DNA of 64,000 nt, from the NCBI RefSeq assembly GCF_035083965.1, contig NC_089735.1, positions 7,218,001 through 7,282,000 on the forward strand. Direction: 5' to 3'. The DNA is from Branchiostoma lanceolatum (lineage: Eukaryota > Chordata > Leptocardii > Amphioxiformes > Branchiostomatidae). Position numbers and translations under genes: made by a program. The number at the start of each line of letters is the position of its first letter. Positions within the stretch are counted from its first letter, which is position 1. Positions 51,101 through 63,100 of the stretch are shown here, one piece after another. The notes under the pieces are model-generated. The model was not told the DNA's origin and did not search any database. It saw nothing but the letters and a program-made list of their open reading frames with translations.

Positions 51101-54100
51101 ATGATTTCGTAAGTCGGGCCGTATTCAATACGTACGTCGGGCCGCGTAGTAGCCTATTTCCCGTGGAAACATGAACTGGGATGCGCTAGATATAGCCCTT
51201 CTCACATGACGTGAGAAGTGCACACAGTCAAAATTTTCCGGTCAAAAGAAAGCTAGAATATAGCAGACTTCAAGCCTAATTTACATTTCCCTAACTTCAT
51301 CACTAACTTCCGAAGAGAGCAAAATTACCAAAGCGTAGGAAGTTAGGCACACTATCTGGCGTAGCACTAAATCAGAAGGTACATTCGTGAAAATGTCTCA
51401 CAGCGTCTTCCGCATGTAACGCGGAGCATGAAGGGCCCATGAACAGTATGAATACATTTTTTGTCCAAGTATGGTCTTTAGATGAATGTGTTCAAAATTC
51501 ATTCATTAAAACATGACCATTCTCTGGCAACCAGCAATGGAGCGCCGTGAGTTCCAGCGCGTAAAAAAACGTCCGATATTTGGGCACCCCCCGTTATATC
51601 AAAACAAAAGAAACTATATCAGAGTGGACAGTACTTAGAACAGGAAAGATGACAGACAACAGTAACAGGTCTCACAAATCTAACACCCTCCAAAAAAAGT
51701 GAAACAGTAGGCTTTAGAGAGATATTGTCAATAGCAGTAGGTGCAAGAGTCGTGGTCACTGCCAACGTTAACATATTAGACGGAATTGTTAAGGGCGAAT
51801 TCGTAGGCATTGACAGCACATGCCATGATGTCCACACCTTCCTCGTAAAATTCGACAGTGAAAGCAAATACAAGAAAGATTTACCCAAATGCGGTACCCA
51901 TCAAAAGGTAATGTTCAATAAGTTCTCAGTTACGGCAAGCGGACGATCCAAGCACGACGAGAACAGTATCCTCAATCTTTAGCATGGGCTGTACCTAAAG
52001 TTTAAGGTAGATCACTGGACAAAACTGTTGTCCCTGGAAGTTTGAGCGCAAACGGGTCGTTTTTTCTCAGGTCAGTTATATGTTGCCTTACGTCATGTTG
52101 AGTTTGAACGGATTGTATCTATTGGGATTTAAATCGTATACAATTAGTGAATTACAATACTGTAAACCAAAATATATGTTCTTAAAGAAATGGAACTCCT
52201 AAAACAGCTGCCTGTGTCAAAGGTTACACAACAACCTAACACAGAAGACCGTGATACTTGCATTAAATGTCAAGTTCCTGAATATACTCCTACACGGAAC
52301 ATCTAAAAAATATGAGAGCTGACAGATCAACACAACCAGTCGATGTCTTCTGTTTCGTGGAAACCTTCCTGAATGGCCGACAACAGACTAAAAATTTTCT
52401 GCCACAAGCAACGGCATTCAGAGCAGACAGAAATGGAACAGGAGGAGGGGTGATGACTGTTGCTACACAAGATGTCAATCCTACACAGCCGATATATTTC
52501 AGCCGATGGAGTGAAGTGCATAGCTACCACAGTCACCAAACTATCGACCACAGTTGAAACAAGAGTTCTACGACCTCATACCTTCGTCAAATGATTTTGA
52601 CCTTTATGACTGACGTATTAGAAGTGTTTTTCATCAATCATCAATCATACCAGTTGAACCTCTTCACCCAAATAACATAAGTTGTCCAAACGTCCTTGTT
52701 ATGACTATGAGCTTAACAAAGAAGGTTATGCTAACATTTATCATCAATTATGCAAATAAGCTCCCTCCTTATTAGCATAATTTGATTCAATGGTGTTCAC
52801 ATTCACACAACTTCCTAATGCCACAAGTATGAAATTGCCGTCATTTACTAGTATGGAATTACAGTAGTTTCTCATTAATTATGCTAATTAGGCCCACATT
52901 TGCATATTTCCTATCTATCAACATTCCTCTCTTCCTTACTTACAAATGTCACATATTTGAATAGTCATATGACGTGACGACGTTGTTTTCCCGCCATTTT
53001 GGGGGACCGCGATGGTGGCGAAACGATTCAACGCACAGTTTTGTTACGCTCTAACATGTGATTGGTACCGTCTATGAAAAGGAAACTGAATACAGAGATG
53101 GCGAAGATATTTCCCAATATAAAGTAGACGGAGTATTGTTGATGTCAGCGGTGTCGTTTATTCGTAATGATTTCGTAAGTCGGGCCGTATTCAATACGTA
53201 CGTCGGGCCGCGTAGTAGCCTATTTCCCGTGGAAACATGAACTGGGATGCGCTAGATATAGCCCTTCTCACATGACGTGAGAAGTGCACACAGTCAAAAT
53301 TTTCCGGTCAAAAGAAAGCTAGAATATAGCAGACTTCAAGCCTAATTTACATTTCCCTAACTTCATCACTAACTTCCGAAGAGAGCAAAATTACCAAAGC
53401 GTAGGAAGTTAGGCACACTATCTGGCGTAGCACTAAATCAGAAGGTACATTCGTGAAAATGTCTCACAGCGTCTTCCGCATGTAACGCGGAGCATGAAGG
53501 GCCCATGAACAGTATGAATACATTTTTTGTCCAAGTATGGTCTTTAGATGAATGTGTTCAAAATTCATTCATTAAAACATGACCATTCTCTGGCAACCAG
53601 CAATGGAGCGCCGTGAGTTCCAGCGCGTAAAAAAACGTCCGATATTTGGGCACCCCCCGTTATATCAAAACAAAAGAAACTATATCAGAGTGGACAGTAC
53701 TTAGAACAGGAAAGATGACAGACAACAGTAACAGGTCTCACAAATCTAACACCCTCCAAAAAAAGTGAAACAGTAGGCTTTAGAGAGATATTGTCAATAG
53801 CAGTAGGTGCAAGAGTCGTGGTCACTGCCAACGTTAACATATTAGACGGAATTGTTAAGGGCGAATTCGTAGGCATTGACAGCACATGCCATGATGTCCA
53901 CACCTTCCTCGTAAAATTCGACAGTGAAAGCAAATACAAGAAAGATTTACCCAAATGCGGTACCCATCAAAAGGTAATGTTCAATAAGTTCTCAGTTACG
54001 GCAAGCGGACGATCCAAGCACGACGAGAACAGTATCCTCAATCTTTAGCATGGGCTGTACCTAAAGTTTAAGGTAGATCACTGGACAAAACTGTTGTCCC

Positions 54101-57100
54101 TGGAAGTTTGAGCGCAAACGGGTCGTTTTTTCTCAGGTCAGTTATATGTTGCCTTACGTCATGTTGAGTTTGAACGGATTGTATCTATTGGGATTTAAAT
54201 CGTATACAATTAGTGAATTACAATACTGTAAACCAAAATATATGTTCTTAAAGAAATGGAACTCCTAAAACAGCTGCCTGTGTCAAAGGTTACACAACAA
54301 CCTAACACAGAAGACCGTGATACTTGCATTAAATGTCAAGTTCCTGAATATACTCCTACACGGAACATCTAAAAAATATGAGAGCTGACAGATCAACACA
54401 ACCAGTCGATGTCTTCTGTTTCGTGGAAACCTTCCTGAATGGCCGACAACAGACTAAAAATTTTCTGCCACAAGCAACGGCATTCAGAGCAGACAGAAAT
54501 GGAACAGGAGGAGGGGTGATGACTGTTGCTACACAAGATGTCAATCCTACACAGCCGATATATTTCAGCCGATGGAGTGAAGTGCATAGCTACCACAGTC
54601 ACCAAACTATCGACCACAGTTGAAACAAGAGTTCTACGACCTCATACCTTCGTCAAATGATTTTGACCTTTATGACTGACGTATTAGAAGTGTTTTTCAT
54701 CAATCATCAATCATACCAGTTGAACCTCTTCACCCAAATAACATAAGTTGTCCAAACGTCCTTGTTATGACTATGAGCTTAACAAAGAAGGTTATGCTAA
54801 CATTTATCATCAATTATGCAAATAAGCTCCCTCCTTATTAGCATAATTTGATTCAATGGTGTTCACATTCACACAACTTCCTAATGCCACAAGTATGAAA
54901 TTGCCGTCATTTACTAGTATGGAATTACAGTAGTTTCTCATTAATTATGCTAATTAGGCCCACATTTGCATATTTCCTATCTATCAACATTCCTCTCTTC
55001 CTTACTTACAAATGTCACATATTTGAATAGTCATATCATGGAACACAGCAGATTTTTAAAATTGCCTCATTAATCATGCGAGTTAGAATTTGATTTGCAT
55101 AATTATCATCCAATCATACAAAGCATCACGTAAGCTATCTACATACCAAAAATCATGACCATCCATCAAGACCATCTCGAGTTATAGTTTTTCTCATTAA
55201 TTATGTCAATGAGGTTCTCATTTGCAAAGCTGATATCTATTAATATTTCTCTCTTCCTCAGATACATATGTCACATGTTTGAGAGTCCTATCATGGAAAT
55301 TGATGGATGTATAAACTTTCCTCATTAATTATGCAAATTAGATACTGATAACTGATTTGCATAATAAGTATCTAATCATGTACATCAGCACTCAAGCTTA
55401 CTTACAAAAATTTATGACCATCCACCAAGCCCTTCTTGAGTAATTCCCTTTCAAAGTCTGAAGCAAAACCTGCCCCTGCTATAGCCAACCCATAGGTCTG
55501 CTTGGAGACTACCTTACCAATACCTACAGCTGGCTGACAGCCAATTTGTGTAACTGACGTTTCCTGCCTTCAGCATGACCCCTACCCCTATCCATGGCCT
55601 TGGAACAACACAGCGAACACGTACACATACTTCAGCATACAATATAACACATTTTTACACTTTTCTCGTTAATTATGCAAAACACTTCGCCCAAAATCTA
55701 ATCATCTTGAGATTTCCCACATACACACTGACACACCAACTACGACAACAAACCATCCAGGCGTTCTCGACTTATTCTGTTCACTAACAGACACACAGAC
55801 AAGCATCATCGAATAACCCTCTCGACGAAAAATTCGTTGACGAAGGTAACAAATCAAAGGAGCGAGTAGAAACAGAAGTGATCCCAACCAAGATTCGAAC
55901 TCACGCCGAAACCGGAGGCCAGATCACAGGCACTAGGCCCAAGGTCGCAACCAGTTAGACTGGTCAGTTGGAGGAGTTTGAACCCCCACTGTTACTCCCC
56001 CTTTTCTTGACTGAGCTTGAGGTGTGTTGCCAATTATTATCACAAGTAACATGTGTATCAACTAAAATACTTTTCAGAACTAACGTTCGATAAATGTGGT
56101 AAATAGCTAGAGCTCTTTCAAGTAGATTTATCAACACCAGATAAAAAGGCGATGTTACCTAAACTTCTCCATAATACAGATGCAGAATCCCCCCAATATT
56201 CATAGTCATCAATGTTTGTAAATATCTTTGAATATTCATCAATGTTCATGTAAATTTTCATTAATATCTATGAATATTAATCTATGTTGAAAGGTATATT
56301 TATAAAACATAACATCCTTGTAGATTTATTAACACCAGATAAAAAGGCGATATTACCTAAACTTCTCCATAATACAGATGCAGAATATTTTCCTAGTCAT
56401 CAATGTTTGTAAATGTCTATGAATATTCATCAATGTTTATGTAAATTTTCATTACATTCATTAAAATATATAATAATATTGAAACGCATACTTATAGTAT
56501 TCATAAATTCATAAATTCGTAGATTCATTAATTCATTGATTCATTAATTCATTAATTCAATTTATAAATTTATAATTTATATGCACAGTCCCGCGAGTCA
56601 AGTTAACGAATTTCTGAATTTCTGAATTTCTGAATTCATGAATTTATGAATATCATGAATATCATGCCACATTGCCATGAATTATGATATTATGATATAA
56701 TGATATCATCTCGCCGATATTATGATATTATGATATTATGATATCATGATATTATGATATTATGACATTATGATATTATGGTATTATGATATTATGATAT
56801 TATGATATCATGATATTGTGATATCATGATATCATGATATTATGATATTACGATATTATGATATTATATTATGATAATAATAATAATATAATAATAATGA
56901 TAATAATAATAATCATAATATTATGATATTATGATATTGTGGTATTATGATGTGTTGCCAATTATTATCACAAGTCTGTCGCCAGCATAAGTCAAGAAGC
57001 TGTTGATGGATCTGTATGATATCTAGTGGATGGTTTACAGAAAGGAAGGTCAAGTTCGATAATAGGCCTTCTAGCGGGTACAACAGAGCTTCAAAATTTG

Positions 57101-60100
57101 GAGGCATATTTTCTGAAAGTGCTATGGTAGATAGTTCATGCCACAAATTTGGGCCCCCTAGCGGCTTGTGGGTGTTTTTGTTTTGACATTCGGACATGAA
57201 TAACTTGAGAAGGATCGTCGTGATATTTGGTATTTACAGAGCTCAGATGGTGCTTTATTCTGAGTTCCACGACCTTCGCCAAATGATTTGACCTGTTTCT
57301 CATCAATCATAAATTGATTGATCGCCTTCACCCAAATAACAGAAGTTGTCCAAAGTTAATGATGGATATTCTGGAAATTCCGGATATTCCGGATATTCCG
57401 GATATTCCGGATATTCCGGATATTCCGGATAATCCGGATATTCCGGATATTCCGGATATTCCGGATAATCCGGATATTCCGGATATTCCGGATAATCCGG
57501 ATAATCCGGATATTCCGGATAATCCGGATATTCCGGATATTCCGGATAATCCGGATATTCCGGATATTCCGGATAATCCGGATAATCCGGATATTCCGGA
57601 TATTCCGGATATTCCGGATAATCCGGATATTCCGGATATTCCGGATAATCCGGATATTCCGGATATTCCGGATAATCCGGATAATCCGGATATTCCGGAT
57701 ATTCCGGATAATCCGGATATTCCGGATATTCCGGATATTCCGGATATTCCGGATATTCCGGATAATCCGGATATTCCGGATATTCCGGATATTCCGGATA
57801 TTCCGGATAATCCGGATATTCCGGAAATTCCGGATATTCCGGATAATCCGGATATTCCGGATATTCCGGATATTCCGGATAATCCGGATAATCCGGATAT
57901 TCCGGATAATCCGGATATTCCGGATATTCCGGATAATCCAGATATTCCGGATATTCCGGATAATCCGGATATTCCGGATATTCCGGATATTCCGGATAAT
58001 CCGGATATTCCGGATATTCCGGATATTCCGGATAATCAGGATATTCCGGATATTCCGGATAATCCGGATAATCCGGATATTCCGGATATTCCGGATAATC
58101 CGGATATTCCGGATATTCCGGATAATCCGGATATTCCGGATATTCCGGATATTCCGGATAATCCGGATATTCCGGATAATCCGGATAATCCGGATATTCC
58201 GGATATTCCGGATATTCCGGATATTCCGGATAATCCGGATATTCCGGATAATCCGGATATTCCGGATAATCCGGATATTCCGGATATTCCGGATATTCCG
58301 GATAATCCGGATATTCCGGAAATTCCGGATATTCCGGATATTCCGGATATTCCGGATAATCCGGATATTCCGGATATTCCGGATATTCCGGAAATTCCGG
58401 AAATTCCGGATATTCCGGATATTCCGGATATTCCGAAAAAACTTCCAAGTCTTCCAAATCTTTCGGAGATTCCAAATCTTCCAAGTTGTGAATTAATGTA
58501 CAGAACTGAATGTTCAGAAAATTGATGAATGTTCATAAAATACGTGAACGTTCATGAATATTTTAAAATATGTTCACCAATGTTTTATAGATATGCATCT
58601 CATTAATATTCATAGATATTAATGAACATTTACATAAACATTGAGACGTTTAAAAATATTGATGAATATTGGTTGTGGATTCTGCCTCTGTATATTCTCA
58701 ATATCGCCTTTTATCTGGTGTTGAGAAATCTACTTGAGCCCTAGCTATTTACCATATTTATCGAACGTTAGTGTTCTGAAAAGTATTTTAGTTGATTCAC
58801 GTGTTACTTGTGATAACACGTGTGAATGAGCTCCAGAACACACCTCAAGCTCATTCAATTTATCACTAGTTGACATCTATTAATATTTCTCTCATCTTCA
58901 GTTACATATGTCACATGTTTGAGAGTCCTATTATGGAATTTGGCGGATGTATAAACTTTCCTCATTAATTATGCAAACAAGATACTGATTTGCATAATAA
59001 GTATCTAATCATGTACATCATCACTCAAGCTAGCTACTTGCCAAAAATCATGACCATCCATCAGGCCCTTCTTGAGTTATTCTATTTCAAAGTCTGAAGC
59101 AAAACCTGTTCCTGCAGTTCCAAAAAAGCCGCTAGGGGTCCAAAACCTACACCACTTACTCTCCGTCCAAAGAGCTATCTACCACTCAAAAATCAGGACC
59201 ATGGCGTAGCATGTCCAGAACACGAGATATCAAAACAGGAAGTTCCGCTGCTGTACCGTAACAAGCCGCTAGGGGACCCAAAATCTAATCATTTCCATGT
59301 CTCATCAAGGACCTACCCACCTATCAAATATCAAGAAAATCCATCCAAGTCTTCTCGAGTTATGCTGTACGTTACAAACACACAAACAAATACACACACA
59401 AACGCTACCCACTGCATAACCTTCTCGGCGAAGGTAATGAAAGGAAAGTTTGTTAACCCACTGCATTGCATAATCGGACATGGGACTGTCAGGTCATGTA
59501 ACCAGATGGCCTTGCATAAACGTACATGTAGGTCAAATAAATAAACTATCCTCCAAGCAGAGGTGTGGGTCCTGCTGGTTTTTAACGCGTTCAGTTTAGG
59601 CATTTTTGTTCACCACGATTGGCAACATAAATAAAAAGGGGACAAAATAGAAAGCCTGACAAAAACACCTAAAAACATGACAAAAACCAGCCAGACCCAC
59701 TCCTCTGCTTGGAGAGTACACTGTACTAAAACTGCACCACTGCTAGGTGCGGAAAAGTCACATGTACATGTACTATGTCTTTCAAAATGTGTATGATATG
59801 GAATAAAGATTTATTCTATTCATATATATTGACTGTGCCATTTCATCATCACTTTCAACTTACAACACTGCAATATTGAACCTTTGTGGCCCATATAATA
59901 TCAACATACTCAATTTCATGACCAGTTATAACATATACATTTGTACCAGCACACTGTACACATATACTAGTCCTGTACCACCAAATGATTTTTAACCCCA
60001 TCTAGACTGGACTCATTCGCCCCATCATAACTTCCAAATGGTATGGTGCATGATCAAATTTGCAGTTCATAAGCACGTAAATGTTAATCACTCTCCATAA

Positions 60101-63100
60101 TAAGCCTTGATTATTTGGCGAAGATAATGTGTTCGTGGAACTCTAGTTAAAATTAATGTAAGTTTTACCTGCCCATGGCTTCCTCCTGGCTGATGTACTG
60201 CACAAAAAAAGCATCTCTCTGCTTCCCCTTCTTGCCCTCGTCTAGTGGGAGGGGATCCCCGAGGTACACCAGGGTGTGTTCTGACTCCCACTTATCATTG
60301 AATGGGTCATACTTGTGAAGAAAAGCCTCTGTAATTTAAAGATGAGCACCGGTAACTAGTTTCATCAGGTTGGTAAATCAATTCAACAGTTTTCCTTGGT
60401 ACCGTACATCACAGCTTTAATTTTTCTTCTCAACAGATGTTTTCGCAACCTGCTGAGGAAGGGAGTGAGAGAGAAAGAGAGAGAGAGAGAGTGAGAGAGA
60501 GAGAGAGAGAGGGAGAGAGAGGGAGAGAGAGAGGGAGAGACAGAGAGAGAGAGAGGGAGAGGGAGAGAGAGGGAGAGGTAGAGAGGGAGAGAGGGAGAAA
60601 GAGAGAGAGAGCAAGAGAGAGAGCGGGAGACAGAAAAGGAAGAAAGGTCAGGGAGAGGGATAGTTTGTACAAGTTATTAACTTGTTTGAGTAACTTAAGT
60701 CAAAGTTATGGCATTTTGAAAGTCGTCTTCAGGAGGCTACAACTTACTATGGACTCTTGTGACTGGTGACAAGTCTGCAAACATATCATCCCATTTTTTC
60801 TGCTCTTCATCCGATATGCTCTCTTCATGTCTGCTGTCACCAACATGGCTTGAACCGTTTTCGCCTTTCCCAACATGTCCAACTTCTTCATCTAACCCTA
60901 CCTTTTCGTTTGCCACATCAACTGTTGTGGCCGAAGGGTCAATTGTTGAACCAAGCGTGGTCTTGGCAGGGTCCACTGTTGAGGGTTGTATGTGATGTTT
61001 CTCAATGCCCTGACATAGCTGGTCAACATCTGTGGGAGTTTGTAGCAGTTTTGTCCTTGTTTGGTCAACGGTAGTGGCTGAAGGATCTATTGTGGATGAT
61101 GACTGTAAGTTGTCATTGGGAAAGTTCTCTTCTATGGAATTGGCATCGTCTACGGTTGCGGCAGATGGATCTACAGTAGATCTGGTATTGTCACTGTCTT
61201 CATCCTCAGTGGTATCAAACCCACTGTCAACTGTACCACGTTTTTTTCCGTCTCCTTCAGCTGTAACGTTCCGTGTTGTGGTAGCTCCTTCAGCCTGGGA
61301 AGGGTTGTTTTCCCTAGGCTGTGTCTGTGTTGTACTGTTTTCAGGCACAATGTGGTCGATTGACAAAGAATAAGACAGCGTTGTCTCTGTTGCTGAAGCG
61401 GTGGTATCACCTTCAAGTGTTTCCTGCGGTTGAGATGTGGGCATCAACGTGTCTAGTTCCTCCATGATGAAATGTATCATCCTTTTTATTGATCCGCTGG
61501 TGGATAGACTGCTCTCCACAGCACAGTATTCTTCGTACAGGTGCATGCACATTTTGGTCAGATTGTTGCTCTTTTCCGCTGCACCAGTCATCTCTAGTAC
61601 CTGTAGGATTTTACGTTTGAGCAGTTTACCCTAAGTTTAGTGCATAAGTTACACTGTTGATAGACAGTTGCCAAGCCCTAATCCATTTTTCTTACTAGTA
61701 TATGGATCATTGTTTATTTTGATCTGTGCTGTAGATCTGTGTTTTACTCTATATGATTCAATTGTTCAACAGTGGCTTAAAGGAGTTATGGAATTACAGA
61801 CAGGGGTGGAATTGTAATGTACAATCTACATGTGCAATGATTAATCAGAGAACTTAGTTAACACTACTATCTTCAATGTTCCTGGCAGCATTTGAGTTCA
61901 AACCTGACATGTATAACTTAATTAATCTAAATGCTCTCACCAGCTAGTCTGCTATTGGTTGGTTTAGATGAGCTACTTCCCTAAATGGTCCAATCATAAT
62001 GTGTCATTCATCATGCCTGTTACATACCTGACATGACTGGAACAGGGCACAGATGAATTCACACAACTGTTCCCTACTCCGCAGGGCTTCCACGCTTTCA
62101 TGCGACTGTAGGCTTTCAGACAGATTCGTCCTTGCTAACTGTAGGAACTTCTGTTTCTCTTGACTGTCTCGGGCCTGCTGGGCACATTGGATGAGCACTT
62201 CACCAGCTCTCCGCTATACGGGGACAACAGTGACACATGAATGTACATGTATAGCTGGTTATATATAATAACCACCAGCGTAACGTACCAGCTTTGCAGG
62301 CACGTGGCACGGCAGGCCCTGGTTATATTACACTGAACAACCTGTCACACCTAACTCTTGCTTGTGTTTAAAGCTCTGTATCTGTAGGATGGGATATACA
62401 GGTCCTGTAAAACTGGGAAGAGAAGACATCTGCACTACCATTTGTATCCAGCAGGGGGAGTGACAGACAAATCTTTTGTGTAGCAGATCTAAGAGTAGAG
62501 ATCCTGCAAACTTTAATGTTTTTTAACAGCACTCGAGAAACTTCTCCAGCTTGGAATGTGAGAAGACTAAAGCTGTACAAGAAAGAGAACAATGAAAGGT
62601 TTGGTTTCCATAAAAAGCTTACCAAGAAAATCAAGCAAAAATAGCCATTACTACCGTAGTATCATATTCATAATCATTAGAGCAGTTTTGATACATTACA
62701 CAAGTTTGACTTTGAATTCCAGGCCTTAAAAGGGCTTATAGCATGTACGTGTAGCACAGCCAGATATGCTTGGAGATATAAATTGCACTATTGATCTGTT
62801 CATGTTCATGTTCCTTGATTGATTCAATGATTGATTAATTGATTTATTCATATCATATCATATCATATCATATCATATCATATCATATCATATCGTATCA
62901 TATCATATCATATCATATCATATCATATCATATCATATCATATCATAAGCGCAATTTCAGTCAATGATTTACTCAAGCAATGCATACTTAGTCCTGTATC
63001 TATTAGCTTTAGTTAGCCAGGGGATTGCAAAATGAAAACACATACCCGATGTCTTGCATAGAAGAGCGGATCATACTTGGACAGGTGAGCAGCCTCCTCA

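Larger units (their letters stand above)
50909..52974 (+). mobile_element. Helentron-like fragment, tandem copy 1 (2066 bp)
   Basis: Begins TGACGACGTTGTTTTCCCGC and repeats exactly 2066 bases later. It contains the C-terminal part of a Pif1-type helicase (about 51650-51982) and an apurinic-type endonuclease fragment (52312-52557), the order seen in Helentron (Helitron2) elements, plus an AT-rich 3' part with ATTAATTATGCAAAT motifs. The Rep domain and most of the helicase are missing, so it is non-autonomous. It lies in the last ALPK1 intron on the opposite strand. Confidence 0.7.
52975..55040 (+). mobile_element. Helentron-like fragment, tandem copy 2 (2066 bp)
   Basis: Head-to-tail with copy 1, apparently base-for-base the same in every line I compared, including both short frames. 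The copies part after GAATAGTCATAT (52970 and 55036), where copy 1 runs into GACG and the start of copy 2, and copy 2 runs into CATGGAACAC. Confidence 0.75.
56011..58855. mobile_element. Foldback region of about 2.85 kb containing two satellite-like arrays
   Basis: The left arm (56011-56193: TGAGCTTGAGGTGTGTTGCC, AACTAACGTTCGATAAATGTGG-like text, ACACCAGATAAAAAGGCGAT) is the complement of the right arm (58677-58855: ATCGCCTTTTATCTGGTGTT, TTTATCGAACGTTAGTG, ACACACCTCAAGCTCA). Part of the left arm is repeated directly at 56310-56460. The TGTTGCCAATTATTATCACAAG piece reappears at 56952. The interior holds the AT array, a segment of Helentron-type sequence (57245-57360) and the CCGGAT array. Confidence 0.7.

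Noticed and set aside
57303..58536. 400-aa ORFs on both strands in the CCGGAT array
   Set aside because: A 9-bp unit without stop triplets keeps every frame open. There is no signal, splice or upstream coding context.
60417..60769. Arg/Glu and Ser/Leu ORFs over the (GA)n tract
   Set aside because: Simple-sequence artefact inside an ALPK1 intron.
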